64,000 nucleotides of DNA, taken from NCBI GenBank assembly GCA_947495055.1, contig CANLXO010000001.1, forward strand, positions 306,954-370,953, given 5' to 3'. This stretch comes from an uncultured Psychrobacter sp. (GTDB taxonomy: Bacteria; Pseudomonadota; Gammaproteobacteria; Pseudomonadales; Moraxellaceae). Positions 54,054-64,000 of the stretch are shown in pieces (position 1 is the stretch's first letter; every line of letters starts with the position of its first letter). A program made the position numbers and the translations under genes. A model generated the notes under the pieces. The model was not told the DNA's origin. It ran no database searches and was given only the letters and a program-made list of their open reading frames with translations.

Positions 54054-54874
54054 CAAGGCGCTCCTGCACTTGCTGAGTTTGACACTCCAGAGAATAAAGG
54101 CTGGCGTACGCTAACGACTGAGGTATCTTGCGGCGCTTGACCTTGGTATTCTGGCATATTCTCCAAAAGCCGCTGAGTTAGGCTCACATCCACCATATTG
54201 TCGCTATCAATGTACAAGTCGCCCAAGCGCTTGTCTTGGTTGTTAAGCAGATTGATATGCAGCATATTTTTATCGCTTTTTTGCTCTTGGCTAAGCTGGG
54301 CACGCATAGCTGGCATCGTGATATAAAACACTTTTCCGCCACTTGGATATCCGACCTCACCGCCTACCCAAGTCAATTGACCGTCCGCTTGCGTAAATCC
54401 TGCAACCTGCTCATCTGAGCCTGATCGGCGCTGCAAAGACACATTATTGACTTGTATAGGCGTATTAGGCAGTTGCCAATCGACCACACTAGTTAGCGTC
54501 TCAGGCGCTATCTTGCCACTCATGTCATCCACTTGCCAAGCGCTGCGACTCACTTTGACTTGTCCTTGCAGGCGCGTCTGACCCGTAGCAATCTCGACGT
54601 CAGCGCCGATTTTACCCAAGAATAGCTGCCACGGTTGCCATGACCAACTGGCCGTACCTGTCAGTGGCGCACTAGGTGCTGGCATTTGCCAAATGGCTGA
54701 GCCTTGCCACAAGTTACCCGAAACGTGTTGGACATGGTTGTTATTTGGCGCATATTTTTGAATCACCCACGCCGCTGGCATCTGTAGCAGCGCAAAAAAC
54801 ACAAACAAAACCAGCCCGACAAGCCACCAAAGCTTACGGGGACGCTTATGAGACGAGGTAGAGGATGGTGACAC
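54053..54874 (-). CDS. gspN: Type II secretion protein GspN
   Basis: A 273-residue bitopic protein: N-terminal basic patch and one TM helix (about 14-36, WWLVGLVLFVFFALLQMPAAW), then a periplasmic beta-rich GspN domain. Its WSWQPWQLFLGKIGADVEI and INLLNNQDKRLGDLYID resemble AsmA-like repeats seen in the family. Start is GTG. First gene of gspN-gspC-gspD. GspN is an accessory T2SS component of unclear function. Confidence 0.9.
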   Translation of the reverse strand: MSPSSTSSHKRPRKLWWLVGLVLFVFFALLQMPAAWVIQKYAPNNNHVQHVSGNLWQGSAIWQMPAPSAPLTGTASWSWQPWQLFLGKIGADVEIATGQTRLQGQVKVSRSAWQVDDMSGKIAPETLTSVVDWQLPNTPIQVNNVSLQRRSGSDEQVAGFTQADGQLTWVGGEVGYPSGGKVFYITMPAMRAQLSQEQKSDKNMLHINLLNNQDKRLGDLYIDSDNMVDVSLTQRLLENMPEYQGQAPQDTSVVSVRQPLFSGVSNSASAGAP

Positions 54875-54943
54875 TGATAACTGACTCTTATAATAGACAA
54901 AAACGTCATTATCATAACAAACAATGCCCTATAGATGACAGAA

Positions 54944-54996
54944 AAAAAGCCAGTATCTTTTGCGCTAATAATAGCGGCAAAGATACTGGCTTTTAA
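54944..54996 (-). terminator. Terminator downstream of the H-NS-like gene
   Basis: A 16-bp stem AAAAGCCAGTATCTTT/AAAGATACTGGCTTTT with an A run on the left and a short T run on the right. It lies about 70 bp after the H-NS-like stop and about 70 bp upstream of gspN. Confidence 0.85.
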
Positions 54997-55065
54997 TTCT
55001 CGCTTAAAAGATAAAAGAATTCTTATCTATAAAGTAATCGGCTCATGATGAATCACATCCATCAA

Positions 55066-55389
55066 TTAAACAGCAAAACTCTCAAGACTTTGACCGTCAG
55101 CTAAAGCGTCAACAAGCCAAGTGGGCTTACGACCACGACCTGTCCAAGTCTCATCGCTGTTTTCGGTATTACGATATTTAATATTGCGTTTTTTAGCCAG
55201 CTTCTCGCCCGCTTCTAATATCTCTTCAATCGTACTATTGCTCTCTTCAGCGATTTTTTCAAATTGCGTGTAGGCGTCATACAAACGCTGATGCTGCTTT
55301 TGAGCGATGAGTTGCTGCGCATTCTCAGTGATAGCGCGTAGCTCATCAACGTCTAAACTGTCTAAATCAATAGCATTATTCTTACTCAT
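55066..55389 (-). CDS. H-NS-family nucleoid-associated protein
   Basis: A 107-residue DNA-binding protein. The N-terminal coiled-coil oligomerisation part (about 8-60) has LDVDELRAITENAQQLIAQ. The C-terminal DNA-binding domain carries the H-NS core motif in ETWTGRGRKPTWLVDALADG. It should bind AT-rich DNA and silence acquired genes. The ATG at 55389 has GAGGT upstream; the longer frame to 55434 is not supported. Monocistronic. Confidence 0.9.
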   Translation of the reverse strand: MSKNNAIDLDSLDVDELRAITENAQQLIAQKQHQRLYDAYTQFEKIAEESNSTIEEILEAGEKLAKKRNIKYRNTENSDETWTGRGRKPTWLVDALADGQSLESFAV

Positions 55390-55777
55390 AACGACCTCGT
55401 TCTGAACAGTGATAGATTTGATTATCAATATCAAATCAAAAATAAAAGGCTAATAATACATTAAATATAATGATTTAAAACCTGCATTTATAAACAGCCG
55501 TGTTATTAATTAAGCACATTAACATAATTTTTATTAAACATAGGTAATAAAATATTAATAATACTATTTTATATTTAAAATGATATTCAAAGTATTTCTA
55601 TTCAAAATAAACAGAAGTTTATATTTATACTTATAAAAATTATTAATCGAAGCTCAAACATACAGAGCTGAGCTTTTTATAGATCAATAAAAAAGTCCAC
55701 GCTTGTGGACTTTTTATAATAAGGTACTTAAGTATTGATATGCTTTTTAGCTGAGTTAACAAGCTATCTCTTATAAG
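55390..55777. other. Very AT-rich intergenic region upstream of the H-NS-like gene
   Basis: No gene seen. The AT-rich stretch at 55440-55650 may be an autoregulatory H-NS binding region. A hairpin AAGCTCA/TGAGCTT with a T run lies at 55650-55680 and the ssb terminator at 55690-55716. Confidence 0.45.
55690..55716 (-). terminator. Terminator downstream of ssb
   Basis: AAAAAGTCCAC/GTGGACTTTTT, an 11-bp stem with a GCTT tetraloop and T runs on both strands, 61 bp after the ssb stop. Confidence 0.88.
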
Positions 55778-56356
55778 TTAGAACGGAATATCATCATCTA
55801 CTGGGCCATCAGGCATGGCATTAGATTTGGGCGCTGAGCTTGCATTAGATGAAAAACTGTTCTGTTGCGGGCTGGCCTGCTGATTGTTGTTAAAGGTGTT
55901 CTGATTGCTACCTTGTGCGATAGCTTGGCCACCGCCTTGGTTGTAGCTGCCTTGTGGCTGCTGAGCAAAGTTGTTTTGATTACCCTGATTGCCATAGCCA
56001 TCATTGCTGCCCTGACCGCCTGTTGCACCATCGAGCATTTGCATTTGCTCTGCGCGAATCTCAGTGATATAACGATCTTGACCGTTTGGATCTTGATATT
56101 TACGCGTACGCAAACTGCCTTCAATATAAACCTTACTACCTTTACGTAGATACTGCGCAGCAATCTCACCTAAACGATTAAATAAAGACACGCGATGCCA
56201 TTCTGTCGCTTCTCTTTTTTCGCCGCTTTGCTTATCTGTCCACTGCTCAGAGGTTGCCACCGAAATATTGGTCACGCTGCCGCCATTATTAAATTGACGT
56301 GCTTCAGGATCTGCTCCAAGATTACCGATGATGATAACTTTGTTAACTCCGCGCAT
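55778..56356 (-). CDS. ssb: Single-stranded DNA-binding protein
   Basis: A 192-residue SSB. The OB-fold occupies about 1-110 ([55 protein letters not shown]), followed by a Gln/Asn/Gly-rich linker and the acidic tip PVDDDIPF that recruits partner proteins. The linker is rich in Asn and Gln, as in other Moraxellaceae. Confidence 0.97.
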   Translation of the reverse strand: MRGVNKVIIIGNLGADPEARQFNNGGSVTNISVATSEQWTDKQSGEKREATEWHRVSLFNRLGEIAAQYLRKGSKVYIEGSLRTRKYQDPNGQDRYITEIRAEQMQMLDGATGGQGSNDGYGNQGNQNNFAQQPQGSYNQGGGQAIAQGSNQNTFNNNQQASPQQNSFSSNASSAPKSNAMPDGPVDDDIPF

Positions 56357-56531
56357 AGTACCGTCCTTTTATTTATGAATAATTTAATCAATTAGCAAAT
56401 AATCATAACTGATAATACAAGTTTACTTTAACCAATTTTTGTCTAAATATCTAGAAAACTTTTATCCTATACGACAGTACACGTCGTTTATTTACAACTA
56501 TCTGATTTTGTTATTAAGACTCTAAATATCT

Positions 56532-57095
56532 TTAATTATCTCTACGCTGCATACTCAACGTCACGCTGCCTAATTCTACGCCAAACTTGCTCATGACCGC
56601 GCGGTTAAGCATCACATCATCGCTGATTAAATACATCCAATCATCAAAATTTACCTTGTAGGTTTTGTCATCGACCGGTAAATCAAGCACATACTGCCAA
56701 TGAAAAGCATTGCCTGCGACCTCGCCTTTGGCCTGCCCTATCACATCGCCTGCCGTGCCCGTCCATCGACCATCAGCTTGCTCGGTCAGTCGCCAAATCC
56801 GCTGCGATTTAGTGCCGTCTGCCCAATCGAATTTTTCGTTTAAGACGATGACATCATCGCTTTCATGGGTGGCATCAATATCGACATAAAAGCGTTTTTT
56901 GACCTCACCGCTACGCCCTTGAAACATGCCATAACCATCGATTTGACCTAAGAAAAACTCATGCATATCGAGCGTCGGTTTGACGTTTTGGTAGGTTTGA
57001 ATGTTTTGCGTGGCGCAGCCTGAGAGTAATAGCGCTGTTGATAGTCCAAAAGGTATTGCAATCTTGCATATAGATTTAACAAAGAGATTATTCAT
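56532..57095 (-). CDS. DUF3833 family lipoprotein
   Basis: A 187-residue lipoprotein, lipobox LLSGC. The mature part is a DUF3833 domain: HEFFLGQIDGYGMFQGRSGEVKKRFYVDI, WRLTEQADGRWTGTAGDVIG, and FHWQYVLDLPVDD. The ATG at 57095 is used because the signal peptide starts there. The function of the family is unknown; it is usually a single outer-membrane-type lipoprotein. It lies between ssb and the MFS gene. Confidence 0.86.
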   Translation of the reverse strand: MNNLFVKSICKIAIPFGLSTALLLSGCATQNIQTYQNVKPTLDMHEFFLGQIDGYGMFQGRSGEVKKRFYVDIDATHESDDVIVLNEKFDWADGTKSQRIWRLTEQADGRWTGTAGDVIGQAKGEVAGNAFHWQYVLDLPVDDKTYKVNFDDWMYLISDDVMLNRAVMSKFGVELGSVTLSMQRRDN

Positions 57096-57227
57096 ATTTA
57101 TTCCTTTTGTATGACAATCGTTTAAAAACAGCACTGCCACTATTAAAGATACGTTAATCTTAATCTGATCTTAGTATTTACGACATATTTTATATCATAC
57201 CTTACTCTCGACTTAGCGTGAACTACT

Positions 57228-57257
57228 GTTGTAGGCTGAGTTTTTAACCCAGCCTAC
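57228..57257. repeat. Palindromic dispersed repeat, full copy
   Basis: GTAGGCTG and CAGCCTAC form a hairpin at 57231-57257. The same left arm, GTTGTAGGCTGGGTTTTTAA, occurs at 24744-24764 before copA with one difference, without its right arm. The hairpin lies between the MFS gene's stop and the DUF3833 start. It could also act as a terminator for the MFS gene. Confidence 0.5.
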
Positions 57258-57293
57258 GCCAAAAAATTTAGATAGTTGAGATTAAATCAGCTT

Positions 57294-58658
57294 CTAAATA
57301 TTTAACGGACTTTGCGCCAAATCTGCCAATTGCGCTTTTGAGGAGTCGGTCAGCTGCCTCTTATCGAGCTTTAGATAAGCGACTTGCTCCTTTGCCATGA
57401 CCACTAATTCATCAACGCCTTCAACTGCCATCACTTGTTGTGACCAGTGCTGAATATCGATATTTTTGGGGATAGTAACAGTGGTACTCGATAGATAAGG
57501 CGGGTCAGATATCGGTATGATAAGCAATAGTGCTGCGCCCATAATGACAGCCAAGATACCCCATGCTAGTAGATTGGATTGGGTCAACAGCAGACCACCC
57601 ATCGCCCCACCAACAAAAGCCCCAAAGAACTGGCTGGAGGAGTTTAGCCCCATCGCCGTGGCTTTATTAGCGACAGGTGCGCGTTTAGATATCCATGACG
57701 GAATGGTCGCCTCTAGTAAATTAAAGCCCATAAAGTACAGCAAAAGCCCCAAAATAATACCAACACCAACTTGGCTACCTATAGCCAACAATACTAATGA
57801 TACCGTCATGAGCGCCATTGCCCCCAAAAACACCTGACGCATTTTGCGCTTTTTTTCAGCGATGATAATAAAGGGAATGGCAACGGCAAAACCGATAAAT
57901 AACAGCGGCAAGTAGACCAAACCTTGCTGACGGACAGAGAGTCCCATGACCTCAGAGAGTTGATGCGGCAAAATCACAAATATCGCTGTCATGGTTAAAT
58001 GCAAGGCAAAAATACCGATGTGCAAACGGTTTAGATCACCAACTTTGAGGACGGTAGCAAGCTGCTCACCGATCGATTTATTATCTAGATTGTGCTTGAG
58101 GACGCGCATGGGCGTAGGTACGACGAACAATAGCAACATCGCTAAAATCGCAAACCCTGAGGTCAGCCAAAATAGACCAGAGATACCTAGCGAGCCGACC
58201 AGTAGCGGTCCAAAAGTAAAAGCGAGCATAATAGAAGTCGCAATGGTCAGCCCCATCGTCGCCATCGCTTTGGTGCGCATCTCCTCACGCGTGACATCAG
58301 CCAGTAGCGCCATGAGTACCGCCGACACCGCGCCACTACCTGCCAGCGCGCGCCCGATGATAACCTCGTAGATATCGGTCGCATTGGCGGCGATGATACC
58401 GCCTAGTGCGAACAAGACTAGGCCGAGCATAATAATCGGCTTACGCGGGAATTTATCAGCGGCAAGGCTCATGGGTATCTGAAATATCGCCTGACCTAGC
58501 CCATAGATACCGACCGCCAAACCGATCAAAAATGGCGTGGCATGCGCGTAATTATCGCCGTAGACCGAAAACACTGGCACGATCATAAACAGACCAATCA
58601 TGCGCAGGGCAAAGATACCACCAACCCCAAAGATTGCCCGTTTTTCTACGCTGTTCAT
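57294..58658 (-). CDS. MFS transporter with C-terminal YAM-like domain (YajR type)
   Basis: A 454-residue major facilitator with 12 predicted TM helices. Motif A reads AADKFPRKPIIMLGL between TM2 and TM3, and motif C GAVSAVLMALLADV. The last 65 residues (VTIPKNIDIQHWSQQVMAVEGVDELVV) form a small soluble ferredoxin-like domain as in E. coli YajR. The substrate is unknown. Divergent from uvrA, a conserved arrangement in the Moraxellaceae. Confidence 0.9.
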   Translation of the reverse strand: MNSVEKRAIFGVGGIFALRMIGLFMIVPVFSVYGDNYAHATPFLIGLAVGIYGLGQAIFQIPMSLAADKFPRKPIIMLGLVLFALGGIIAANATDIYEVIIGRALAGSGAVSAVLMALLADVTREEMRTKAMATMGLTIATSIMLAFTFGPLLVGSLGISGLFWLTSGFAILAMLLLFVVPTPMRVLKHNLDNKSIGEQLATVLKVGDLNRLHIGIFALHLTMTAIFVILPHQLSEVMGLSVRQQGLVYLPLLFIGFAVAIPFIIIAEKKRKMRQVFLGAMALMTVSLVLLAIGSQVGVGIILGLLLYFMGFNLLEATIPSWISKRAPVANKATAMGLNSSSQFFGAFVGGAMGGLLLTQSNLLAWGILAVIMGAALLLIIPISDPPYLSSTTVTIPKNIDIQHWSQQVMAVEGVDELVVMAKEQVAYLKLDKRQLTDSSKAQLADLAQSPLNI

Positions 58659-59180
58659 ACTTGCCTCACAGGGATATCCAATAGCGACTGACTATCAAGC
58701 CTCATTGCACAAGAGAAGTGACCTTGTACGAGTCAATATTCGCGACAAATCAAGCCCCCTAGTATAAGACATTCGCCGTCAGCTTGCCGAAACTTTTGCC
58801 ACTTTGACCCAAAGCACTGGCTTTTTACTCGGCTACTTTTGATGACGCCGCAGTTTTATGATTCAAAGCGATCGGAGTACAGTGAAACCTTGAATAATGC
58901 CTGTGTCATGACAATATAGAACAGCACAACTGACGTCATCAACGGGTGCGTTTTTGGCATTATTTAGGTTTAATAGTTACGTTTAACAGTGATCTTTAAT
59001 AAATACATACCAATGAATAACAACACCTCAAAGCCATCCCGTTATGATAATTGACTGTTTATAACTTTTAACGCTTTATCTAAAAACCCTTATTCTCAAA
59101 ACTTACTTATATTTTAATCTTTGTTTTATTTTTAGCTTATCTCTTTATAACGCTCTTAGCTCATAGGAAACCTATCTATA
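58659..59180. other. Divergent intergenic region between the MFS gene and uvrA
   Basis: 522 bp without a convincing gene. It must hold the two divergent promoters. The right half is AT-rich with a TATAAC near 59147 as a possible -10 for uvrA. A TGACGTCA palindrome lies near 58931. I saw no LexA-type box. Confidence 0.4.
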
Positions 59181-62087
59181 ATGGCACATGACCATATCGC
59201 AATACGCGGCGCTCGTACTCATAATCTCAAAAATATTGATCTTGATATTCCACGCGATAAGTTCGTCGTGATCACAGGTTTATCAGGTTCTGGTAAATCA
59301 TCACTCGCCTTTGACACCTTGTATGCTGAAGGGCAACGCCGATACGTCGAGAGCTTATCAGCGTACGCGCGCCAGTTCTTATCACAGATGGAGAAGCCTG
59401 AAGTTGATAGTATCGAAGGCTTGTCTCCTGCGATTGCGATTGAGCAAAAATCAACCAACCATAACCCGCGCTCAACGGTGGGTACGATTACTGAGATTTA
59501 TGACTACTTGCGTTTATTGTACGCCCGTATCGGTACGCCGTTTTGCCCTGAGCACAATGAGCCGATGGTCGCGCAGTCGGTCACTGAGATGGTCGATCAA
59601 GTCATGGCCTTGCCTGCTGATACCAAGCTTATGATCCTCGCCCCTGTGATTCGTGAGCGTAAAGGCGAGCATACCGTGCTGCTTGAGCAGCTCATCGGTC
59701 AAGGCTTTGTGCGCGTACGCGTTGACGGTCATGTCTACGACACCGACGAGCTACCAACGCTCGATAAAAAGAAAAAACATACCATAGAGGTGGTCGTTGA
59801 TCGCTTCAAAGTCCGTGATGACTTGGGTAACCGCGTCGCTGAAAGTTTAGAGACCGCACTGCGTTTAGGTCAAGGTCTAGTCACCCTACACTTTATGGAT
59901 AGCAATCCAAAAGAAGGCGGTGATCAGAACCAAGTCATGTCCGCCAAGCACTCTTGCCCAGTCTGTGACCGCGCCGTCTCTGAGCTTGAGCCACGCATGT
60001 TTAGTTTTAACAATCCATACGGTGCGTGCCCAAGCTGTGATGGTCTGGGTAAACGTCAGTATTTCGCAGCCGAAAAACTCATTACTCACATTGATAAAAC
60101 ACTCAATCAAGGTGCAATCAATGGTTGGGATAAGCGTCACTCGTACTATTTTGGCTTGCTTAGCACAGTGTGCAAACATTTTAAAATCGATATGGATACG
60201 CCGTGGCAGGATTTATCCAAACAGCAACAAGACCTTATCATGCATGGCTCTGGTAAAGAGAAACTCACCTTTAACTTTACCGATGAGCGCGGACGCAAAA
60301 CCAATAAGACCATTCCTTTTGAAGGGGTGCTGCCGTATTTGGAACGTCGTTATGCCAAAACGCAAAGCAACTTGGTGCGTGATGAGCTAGCCAAATATCT
60401 TGCCGATACTACCTGTAACGTCTGTGATGGTGCGCGCCTGAACGAGATTTCACGTAACGTGCGCGTTGATGAGCAAACCATCGCCGAAATCGTTAAGCTC
60501 TCTATTGGCGATGCCGCTGACTATTATAAAACGTTAAAGATTGGTGGTCATAAAGGCGAAGTTGCGGAGAAAATCTTTAAAGAGATCAATGAGCGTTTGA
60601 ACTTTTTGGTCAGCGTTGGCCTTGATTATCTCACCCTTGCCCGCTCTGCCGAAACCCTATCGGGCGGCGAAGCGCAGCGTATTCGACTTGCCAGCCAAAT
60701 TGGCGCAGGTCTGATGGGCGTGATGTATGTCCTTGATGAGCCGTCTATTGGTTTGCATCAGCGCGATAATGATCGTCTGCTTAAAACGCTAACGCGTCTG
60801 CGCGATTTGGGTAATACCGTACTTGTCGTTGAGCATGATGAAGATGCGATTCGCCAAGCCGATCACGTTATCGACATTGGTGTCGGCGCGGGCGTACATG
60901 GCGGTCATATCATCGCTCAAGGCACAGTCGATGACATCATGGCGAACAAAGAATCGCTGACTGGACAATATATGTCTGGGGAAAAGCGCATTGAGATTCC
61001 AACTATACGCCACAAAGCCAAAACCATAGAAATGGAAGCTAAAGGTAAAGCTAAACCGAAAAAAGTCCCTATGACTATCGAGCTGAAGGGCGCGTCAGGC
61101 AATAACTTACACGACGTAGATTTGACCCTACCTATCGGTATTATGACTTGTATTACTGGGGTCTCGGGTTCTGGTAAATCAACCCTGATTAATCGTACTT
61201 TAATGCCTATTGCGGCTACCCAGCTCAATAATGCGTCAACCTTAATCGCGGATAAGCATGACAGCATTAGCGGCCTTGAGCATTTGGATAAAATGGTCGA
61301 TATTGACCAAAGCCCCATTGGTCGTACGCCGCGCTCAAACCCTGCCACATATACAGGCGTGTTTACGCCCGTACGTGAGATGTTCTCACAAACACAAGAG
61401 GCGCGTGCTCGGGGTTATAAAGCGGGTCGCTTTAGCTTCAACGTCAAAGGTGGACGCTGTGAGATGTGCCAAGGCGACGGTCTTATCAAGGTTGAGATGC
61501 ATTTCTTGCCCGATATGTACGTGCCTTGCGATACTTGCGAAGGAAAGCGTTATAACCGCGAAACCTTAGAGATTCACTACAAAGGTAAAACCATCGCTGA
61601 TGTGCTCGATATGACGGTAGAAGATGCGGTTGAGTTCTTCTCTGCCATTCCTGCGATTTATCGTCGCCTGCAAGCATTGATGGATGTTGGTCTGAGCTAT
61701 ATTCGCCTCGGTCAGTCCGCGCCCACACTATCGGGCGGTGAAGCGCAACGGGTTAAACTCGCGCGTGAGCTTGCCAAGCGTGATACCGGACAAACGCTGT
61801 ATATCTTAGATGAGCCGACAACTGGTTTGCATTTCCATGATATTGATAAATTGCTTAATATCCTGCATGCGCTACGTGATAAAGGTAATACCATCGTGGT
61901 GATTGAGCATAATTTAGATGTTATCAAAACCGCTGATTGGGTCATTGATCTTGGTCCTGAAGGCGGTAAAGGTGGCGGTATGATTATCGCGGAAGGTACG
62001 CCGGAGGAAGTGGCGGAAGTTGCAGGCTCGCATACGGGTGAGTTTTTAAAGCCTATGCTTAAGCAGGCTATGGAAGAGGCGGGTTAG
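59181..62087 (+). CDS. uvrA: UvrABC excinuclease ATPase subunit A
   Basis: The damage-sensing ABC ATPase of nucleotide excision repair, 968 residues. First Walker A GLSGSGKS (33-40) and second GVSGSGKS; two signature motifs [12 protein letters not shown] and [12 protein letters not shown]. The zinc modules CPVCDRAV...CPSCDGLG and CEMCQGDG...CDTCEGKRY are present. It is slightly longer than E. coli UvrA (940). AGGAAA precedes the start. It is divergent from the MFS gene and followed by its own terminator. Confidence 0.97.
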   Translation: MAHDHIAIRGARTHNLKNIDLDIPRDKFVVITGLSGSGKSSLAFDTLYAEGQRRYVESLSAYARQFLSQMEKPEVDSIEGLSPAIAIEQKSTNHNPRSTVGTITEIYDYLRLLYARIGTPFCPEHNEPMVAQSVTEMVDQVMALPADTKLMILAPVIRERKGEHTVLLEQLIGQGFVRVRVDGHVYDTDELPTLDKKKKHTIEVVVDRFKVRDDLGNRVAESLETALRLGQGLVTLHFMDSNPKEGGDQNQVMSAKHSCPVCDRAVSELEPRMFSFNNPYGACPSCDGLGKRQYFAAEKLITHIDKTLNQGAINGWDKRHSYYFGLLSTVCKHFKIDMDTPWQDLSKQQQDLIMHGSGKEKLTFNFTDERGRKTNKTIPFEGVLPYLERRYAKTQSNLVRDELAKYLADTTCNVCDGARLNEISRNVRVDEQTIAEIVKLSIGDAADYYKTLKIGGHKGEVAEKIFKEINERLNFLVSVGLDYLTLARSAETLSGGEAQRIRLASQIGAGLMGVMYVLDEPSIGLHQRDNDRLLKTLTRLRDLGNTVLVVEHDEDAIRQADHVIDIGVGAGVHGGHIIAQGTVDDIMANKESLTGQYMSGEKRIEIPTIRHKAKTIEMEAKGKAKPKKVPMTIELKGASGNNLHDVDLTLPIGIMTCITGVSGSGKSTLINRTLMPIAATQLNNASTLIADKHDSISGLEHLDKMVDIDQSPIGRTPRSNPATYTGVFTPVREMFSQTQEARARGYKAGRFSFNVKGGRCEMCQGDGLIKVEMHFLPDMYVPCDTCEGKRYNRETLEIHYKGKTIADVLDMTVEDAVEFFSAIPAIYRRLQALMDVGLSYIRLGQSAPTLSGGEAQRVKLARELAKRDTGQTLYILDEPTTGLHFHDIDKLLNILHALRDKGNTIVVIEHNLDVIKTADWVIDLGPEGGKGGGMIIAEGTPEEVAEVAGSHTGEFLKPMLKQAMEEAG

Positions 62088-62113
62088 TCAGTTGATTGTT
62101 TGGTTTTGACTTG

Positions 62114-62143
62114 AAGGCTGCCCTTTTGGGGTGGCCTTTTTTT
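62114..62143 (+). terminator. Terminator of uvrA
   Basis: AAGGCTGCCC/GGGTGGCCTT, a 10-bp stem with two G-T pairs and a 5-nt loop, then T7. Located 27 bp after the stop. Confidence 0.85.
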
Positions 62144-62347
62144 GTTAAGGATAGATTGTAAAAAATGGTAGCTCAGATGATATTTGAAGGATTACCACAT
62201 TAATCATATATTTTATTTCTTTAAACCGAAGATAGACAACTTTCATGGTTAGTTATTAAATGCTACTCTCTTAAGCAGTTAGGCTACTAGTTGCAAATTT
62301 TAATATGTATCGTGATTTAGATCTTCGTATATTCTAGGAGTCTTAAG

Positions 62348-63676
62348 ATGGAAAGTGAATTTTTAGAAGTATTAAAAGCATTCAAATCGGAAAATGTCGA
62401 TATTGTTGAACACGTGTTTTCAACCTCTGATGATAATTTACTAGATATGATTATTGATTTATCTTTGGCTATAAGACCAGATATTAGTCAGAATAATGAA
62501 ACAAAACATTCTTTTGTAGCCAACTCCTCTTTATCTGGTGGTGGTTTCCCTTGTGACTCTGTGGACTGTCGTGAACAGAAGTTAAACGAGCTTGCAAGCT
62601 TTGCTACTTTATATAGTGACAAAGTTTTTATCCAAGACCCTTTTGAGAAAATATTGTTGAGAGAACCTTCAGGTCTAACAGAAAACGACCGTAAAAATAT
62701 TATGTTTGGAATATTTACCTATCAGAAGCTTTATCCATTAATTGAAAAAGGTATAGTTGAGTTTGCACAGTCTACTGTGAGTTTATGCAATCACCACTTT
62801 GACACTACTGCTAAAGACTTACATCAAAAGCAACTACTGGTTGAAGATAAAATCTACAAAGGATTAAAAGATGCTTTTATAGCTCAATGTCAGTTTGAAA
62901 TCAATATTACTAAAGAAGATAAACAACCTTTTATAAAAGTAACTGGTCCTGAGAGCTTAGTAGAACATGGAATTAGCTACCTTCATTTTAATGGAAATTG
63001 CACTAGTAACATTCAGCATATTTTAAAATCTGAGTCATTGCCCTATATAATGAAAGATACTGAAATATATTTCTCTAATATTATTGAAAGGTGGATGAAA
63101 CCAGTCGTAGATGACCTATTTTATCAGAAATGGCATGCTACCTTTCACAACACCAAATTATTGACAGACAATAATACTCAAATAGATATAGCTACAACAT
63201 CTATTAATTCTGAAAAACATGCTCATTCAGCAAGCCTTTATAGCAATTTTCAACATTTTATGCCTACTATAGTAAACAGACCTTTAAACGAAATAATTGA
63301 TTTTAGAATCAAGGAAACTGATTCATTTCTTGTATACAGGGATAAATTAGATAGTCTGATCAGAAATTCTTACGGTTGGTCTCATACTCAAATACGTGAA
63401 ATGTTCGAAGATGAACTTATGCCAGAAATAAATCAGATTAACCATAAACTTAAGAACTGGAAGTCTGATTTAAGAACAAGTTCTAACGAAAAACTTTTAT
63501 TAGGCTTTGGGGCTGTCGCAGTTGGTTTGGTCTCTGGTATTCTTCCAGAAAATATTACCGAAATTATTGTTGCTGTGGGTGGATATTCAGCTTTAGAAAA
63601 CTACAATAAATCTTTAAAGCCAGACAACGAAGCTAAAAACAATGACCTATATTTCTTATGGAAGATGAATAAATAA
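62348..63676 (+). CDS. AT-rich orphan protein of unknown function (442 residues)
   Basis: I do not recognise this protein. It is markedly richer in A+T than its neighbours, suggesting acquisition. No signal peptide. Residues 50-75 hold a Ser/Gly-rich patch and CDSVDC. The middle is mixed helix/strand with QFEINITKEDKQPFIKVTGPESLVEHG. The C-terminal 130 residues are helical (PLNEIIDFRIKETDSFLVYRDKLDSL), ending with a hydrophobic stretch LLLGFGAVAVGLVSGILPEN that could be a membrane segment. AGGAG lies 8 bp before the ATG. It lies between uvrA and an IS630 element as a single gene with no partner in view. Confidence 0.75.
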   Translation: MESEFLEVLKAFKSENVDIVEHVFSTSDDNLLDMIIDLSLAIRPDISQNNETKHSFVANSSLSGGGFPCDSVDCREQKLNELASFATLYSDKVFIQDPFEKILLREPSGLTENDRKNIMFGIFTYQKLYPLIEKGIVEFAQSTVSLCNHHFDTTAKDLHQKQLLVEDKIYKGLKDAFIAQCQFEINITKEDKQPFIKVTGPESLVEHGISYLHFNGNCTSNIQHILKSESLPYIMKDTEIYFSNIIERWMKPVVDDLFYQKWHATFHNTKLLTDNNTQIDIATTSINSEKHAHSASLYSNFQHFMPTIVNRPLNEIIDFRIKETDSFLVYRDKLDSLIRNSYGWSHTQIREMFEDELMPEINQINHKLKNWKSDLRTSSNEKLLLGFGAVAVGLVSGILPENITEIIVAVGGYSALENYNKSLKPDNEAKNNDLYFLWKMNK

Positions 63677-63734
63677 TTAAAAGTAGTTTCCAAAGGTATG
63701 TCATTTTTTTTGAAAGCTCATATTTTCTATATAG

Positions 63735-64000
63735 TCAATCCAGAATAAAATTAGTACAACCCATATCATGAAACAGCTTAGGTAAATTATTCTCCATCCA
63801 CCCTTGGCGTAGAAACTTAGCCTGTGCCCACTTCTTCTCGATAGGATTCAGATCAGGGCTGTACGGTGGTAGCCAAAGAATACGATGGCCATGTCTGTTG
63901 AGTAGCTTTTGAATACGTTTGCTTTTATGAAACCGAGCGTTATCCATGACAATCACGCATTTAGTCTTGAGACTTGGAATTAAAGTGTGTTTGCACCAGT
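63735..64000 (-). mobile_element. IS630-family transposase, cut by the right window edge
   Basis: The C-terminal 88 residues of a DDE transposase: VIVMDNARFHKSKRIQKLL holds the second catalytic Asp and LPPYSPDLNPIEKKWAQAK the final Glu. This is the IS630/Tc1-mariner family pattern. The frame continues upstream of the internal GTG to the window edge, so the gene is partial here rather than truncated. Its left inverted repeat should lie at about 63680-63734 but I could not identify it without the other end. Confidence 0.88.

Overview
The window looks like a chromosomal segment of a Psychrobacter-like gammaproteobacterium (Moraxellaceae). This is inferred from moderate G+C, the divergent ssb / MFS transporter / uvrA block, a gspN-gspC-gspD type II secretion operon, a FimX-like protein, and overall protein character. 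No 16S rRNA gene is present and no search was run. Almost all of the sequence is coding, mainly on the minus strand.

Region by region: 0.1-9.7 kb is a molybdenum-enzyme neighbourhood. It holds a three-subunit molybdenum hydroxylase (PaoABC type), a nitroreductase, FdhD, an FdhF/YdeP-type molybdopterin oxidoreductase and a MoeB/ThiF-type E1-like enzyme. A tRNA-Val(GAC) at 9.9 kb is followed by a small accessory patch with an IS3 transposase remnant and a G+C-rich transglutaminase-like gene. 11.7-15.5 kb carries lipid and carbonyl metabolism genes. 15.9-20.1 kb is a periplasmic oxidation module: YceI, a multi-haem cytochrome c broken by an internal deletion, a Tat-exported flavin amine oxidase and a cytochrome c lipoprotein.

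20.1-28.8 kb is a copper-resistance island. The CopRS two-component system is encoded divergently from two small secreted proteins, a cytochrome c, a DUF411 protein, CopA, CopB, a DUF305 membrane protein and a glutaredoxin-MauE fusion. Two TGACA/TGTCA palindromes in the intergenic regions are good candidates for CopR boxes.

28.8-34.4 kb holds an umuC-umuD pair in unusual order, an acyl-CoA synthetase, a broken saccharopine-dehydrogenase-like gene, a YgjP-type metallopeptidase and a MITE-like element with terminal inverted repeats. 34.4-38.7 kb is a moxR / DUF58 / transglutaminase operon. 39.5-43.7 kb has a degenerate GGDEF/EAL FimX-like protein and an uncharacterised 607-residue partner. The epmB / efp pair follows, then a hybrid sensor kinase, tcdA, a TatD nuclease and a lipoprotein. 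The segment ends with gspN-gspC-gspD, an H-NS-like protein, ssb, an MFS transporter and uvrA. Beyond uvrA lie an AT-rich 442-residue orphan gene and an IS630-family transposase cut by the window edge.

The parts most worth a second look are the amine-oxidase/cytochrome module, the less familiar members of the copper island, the 607-residue partner of FimX, the MITE-like element and the orphan next to IS630. Two genes appear to have been broken by internal deletions. I did not find a clearly new multi-gene defence or mobile system.
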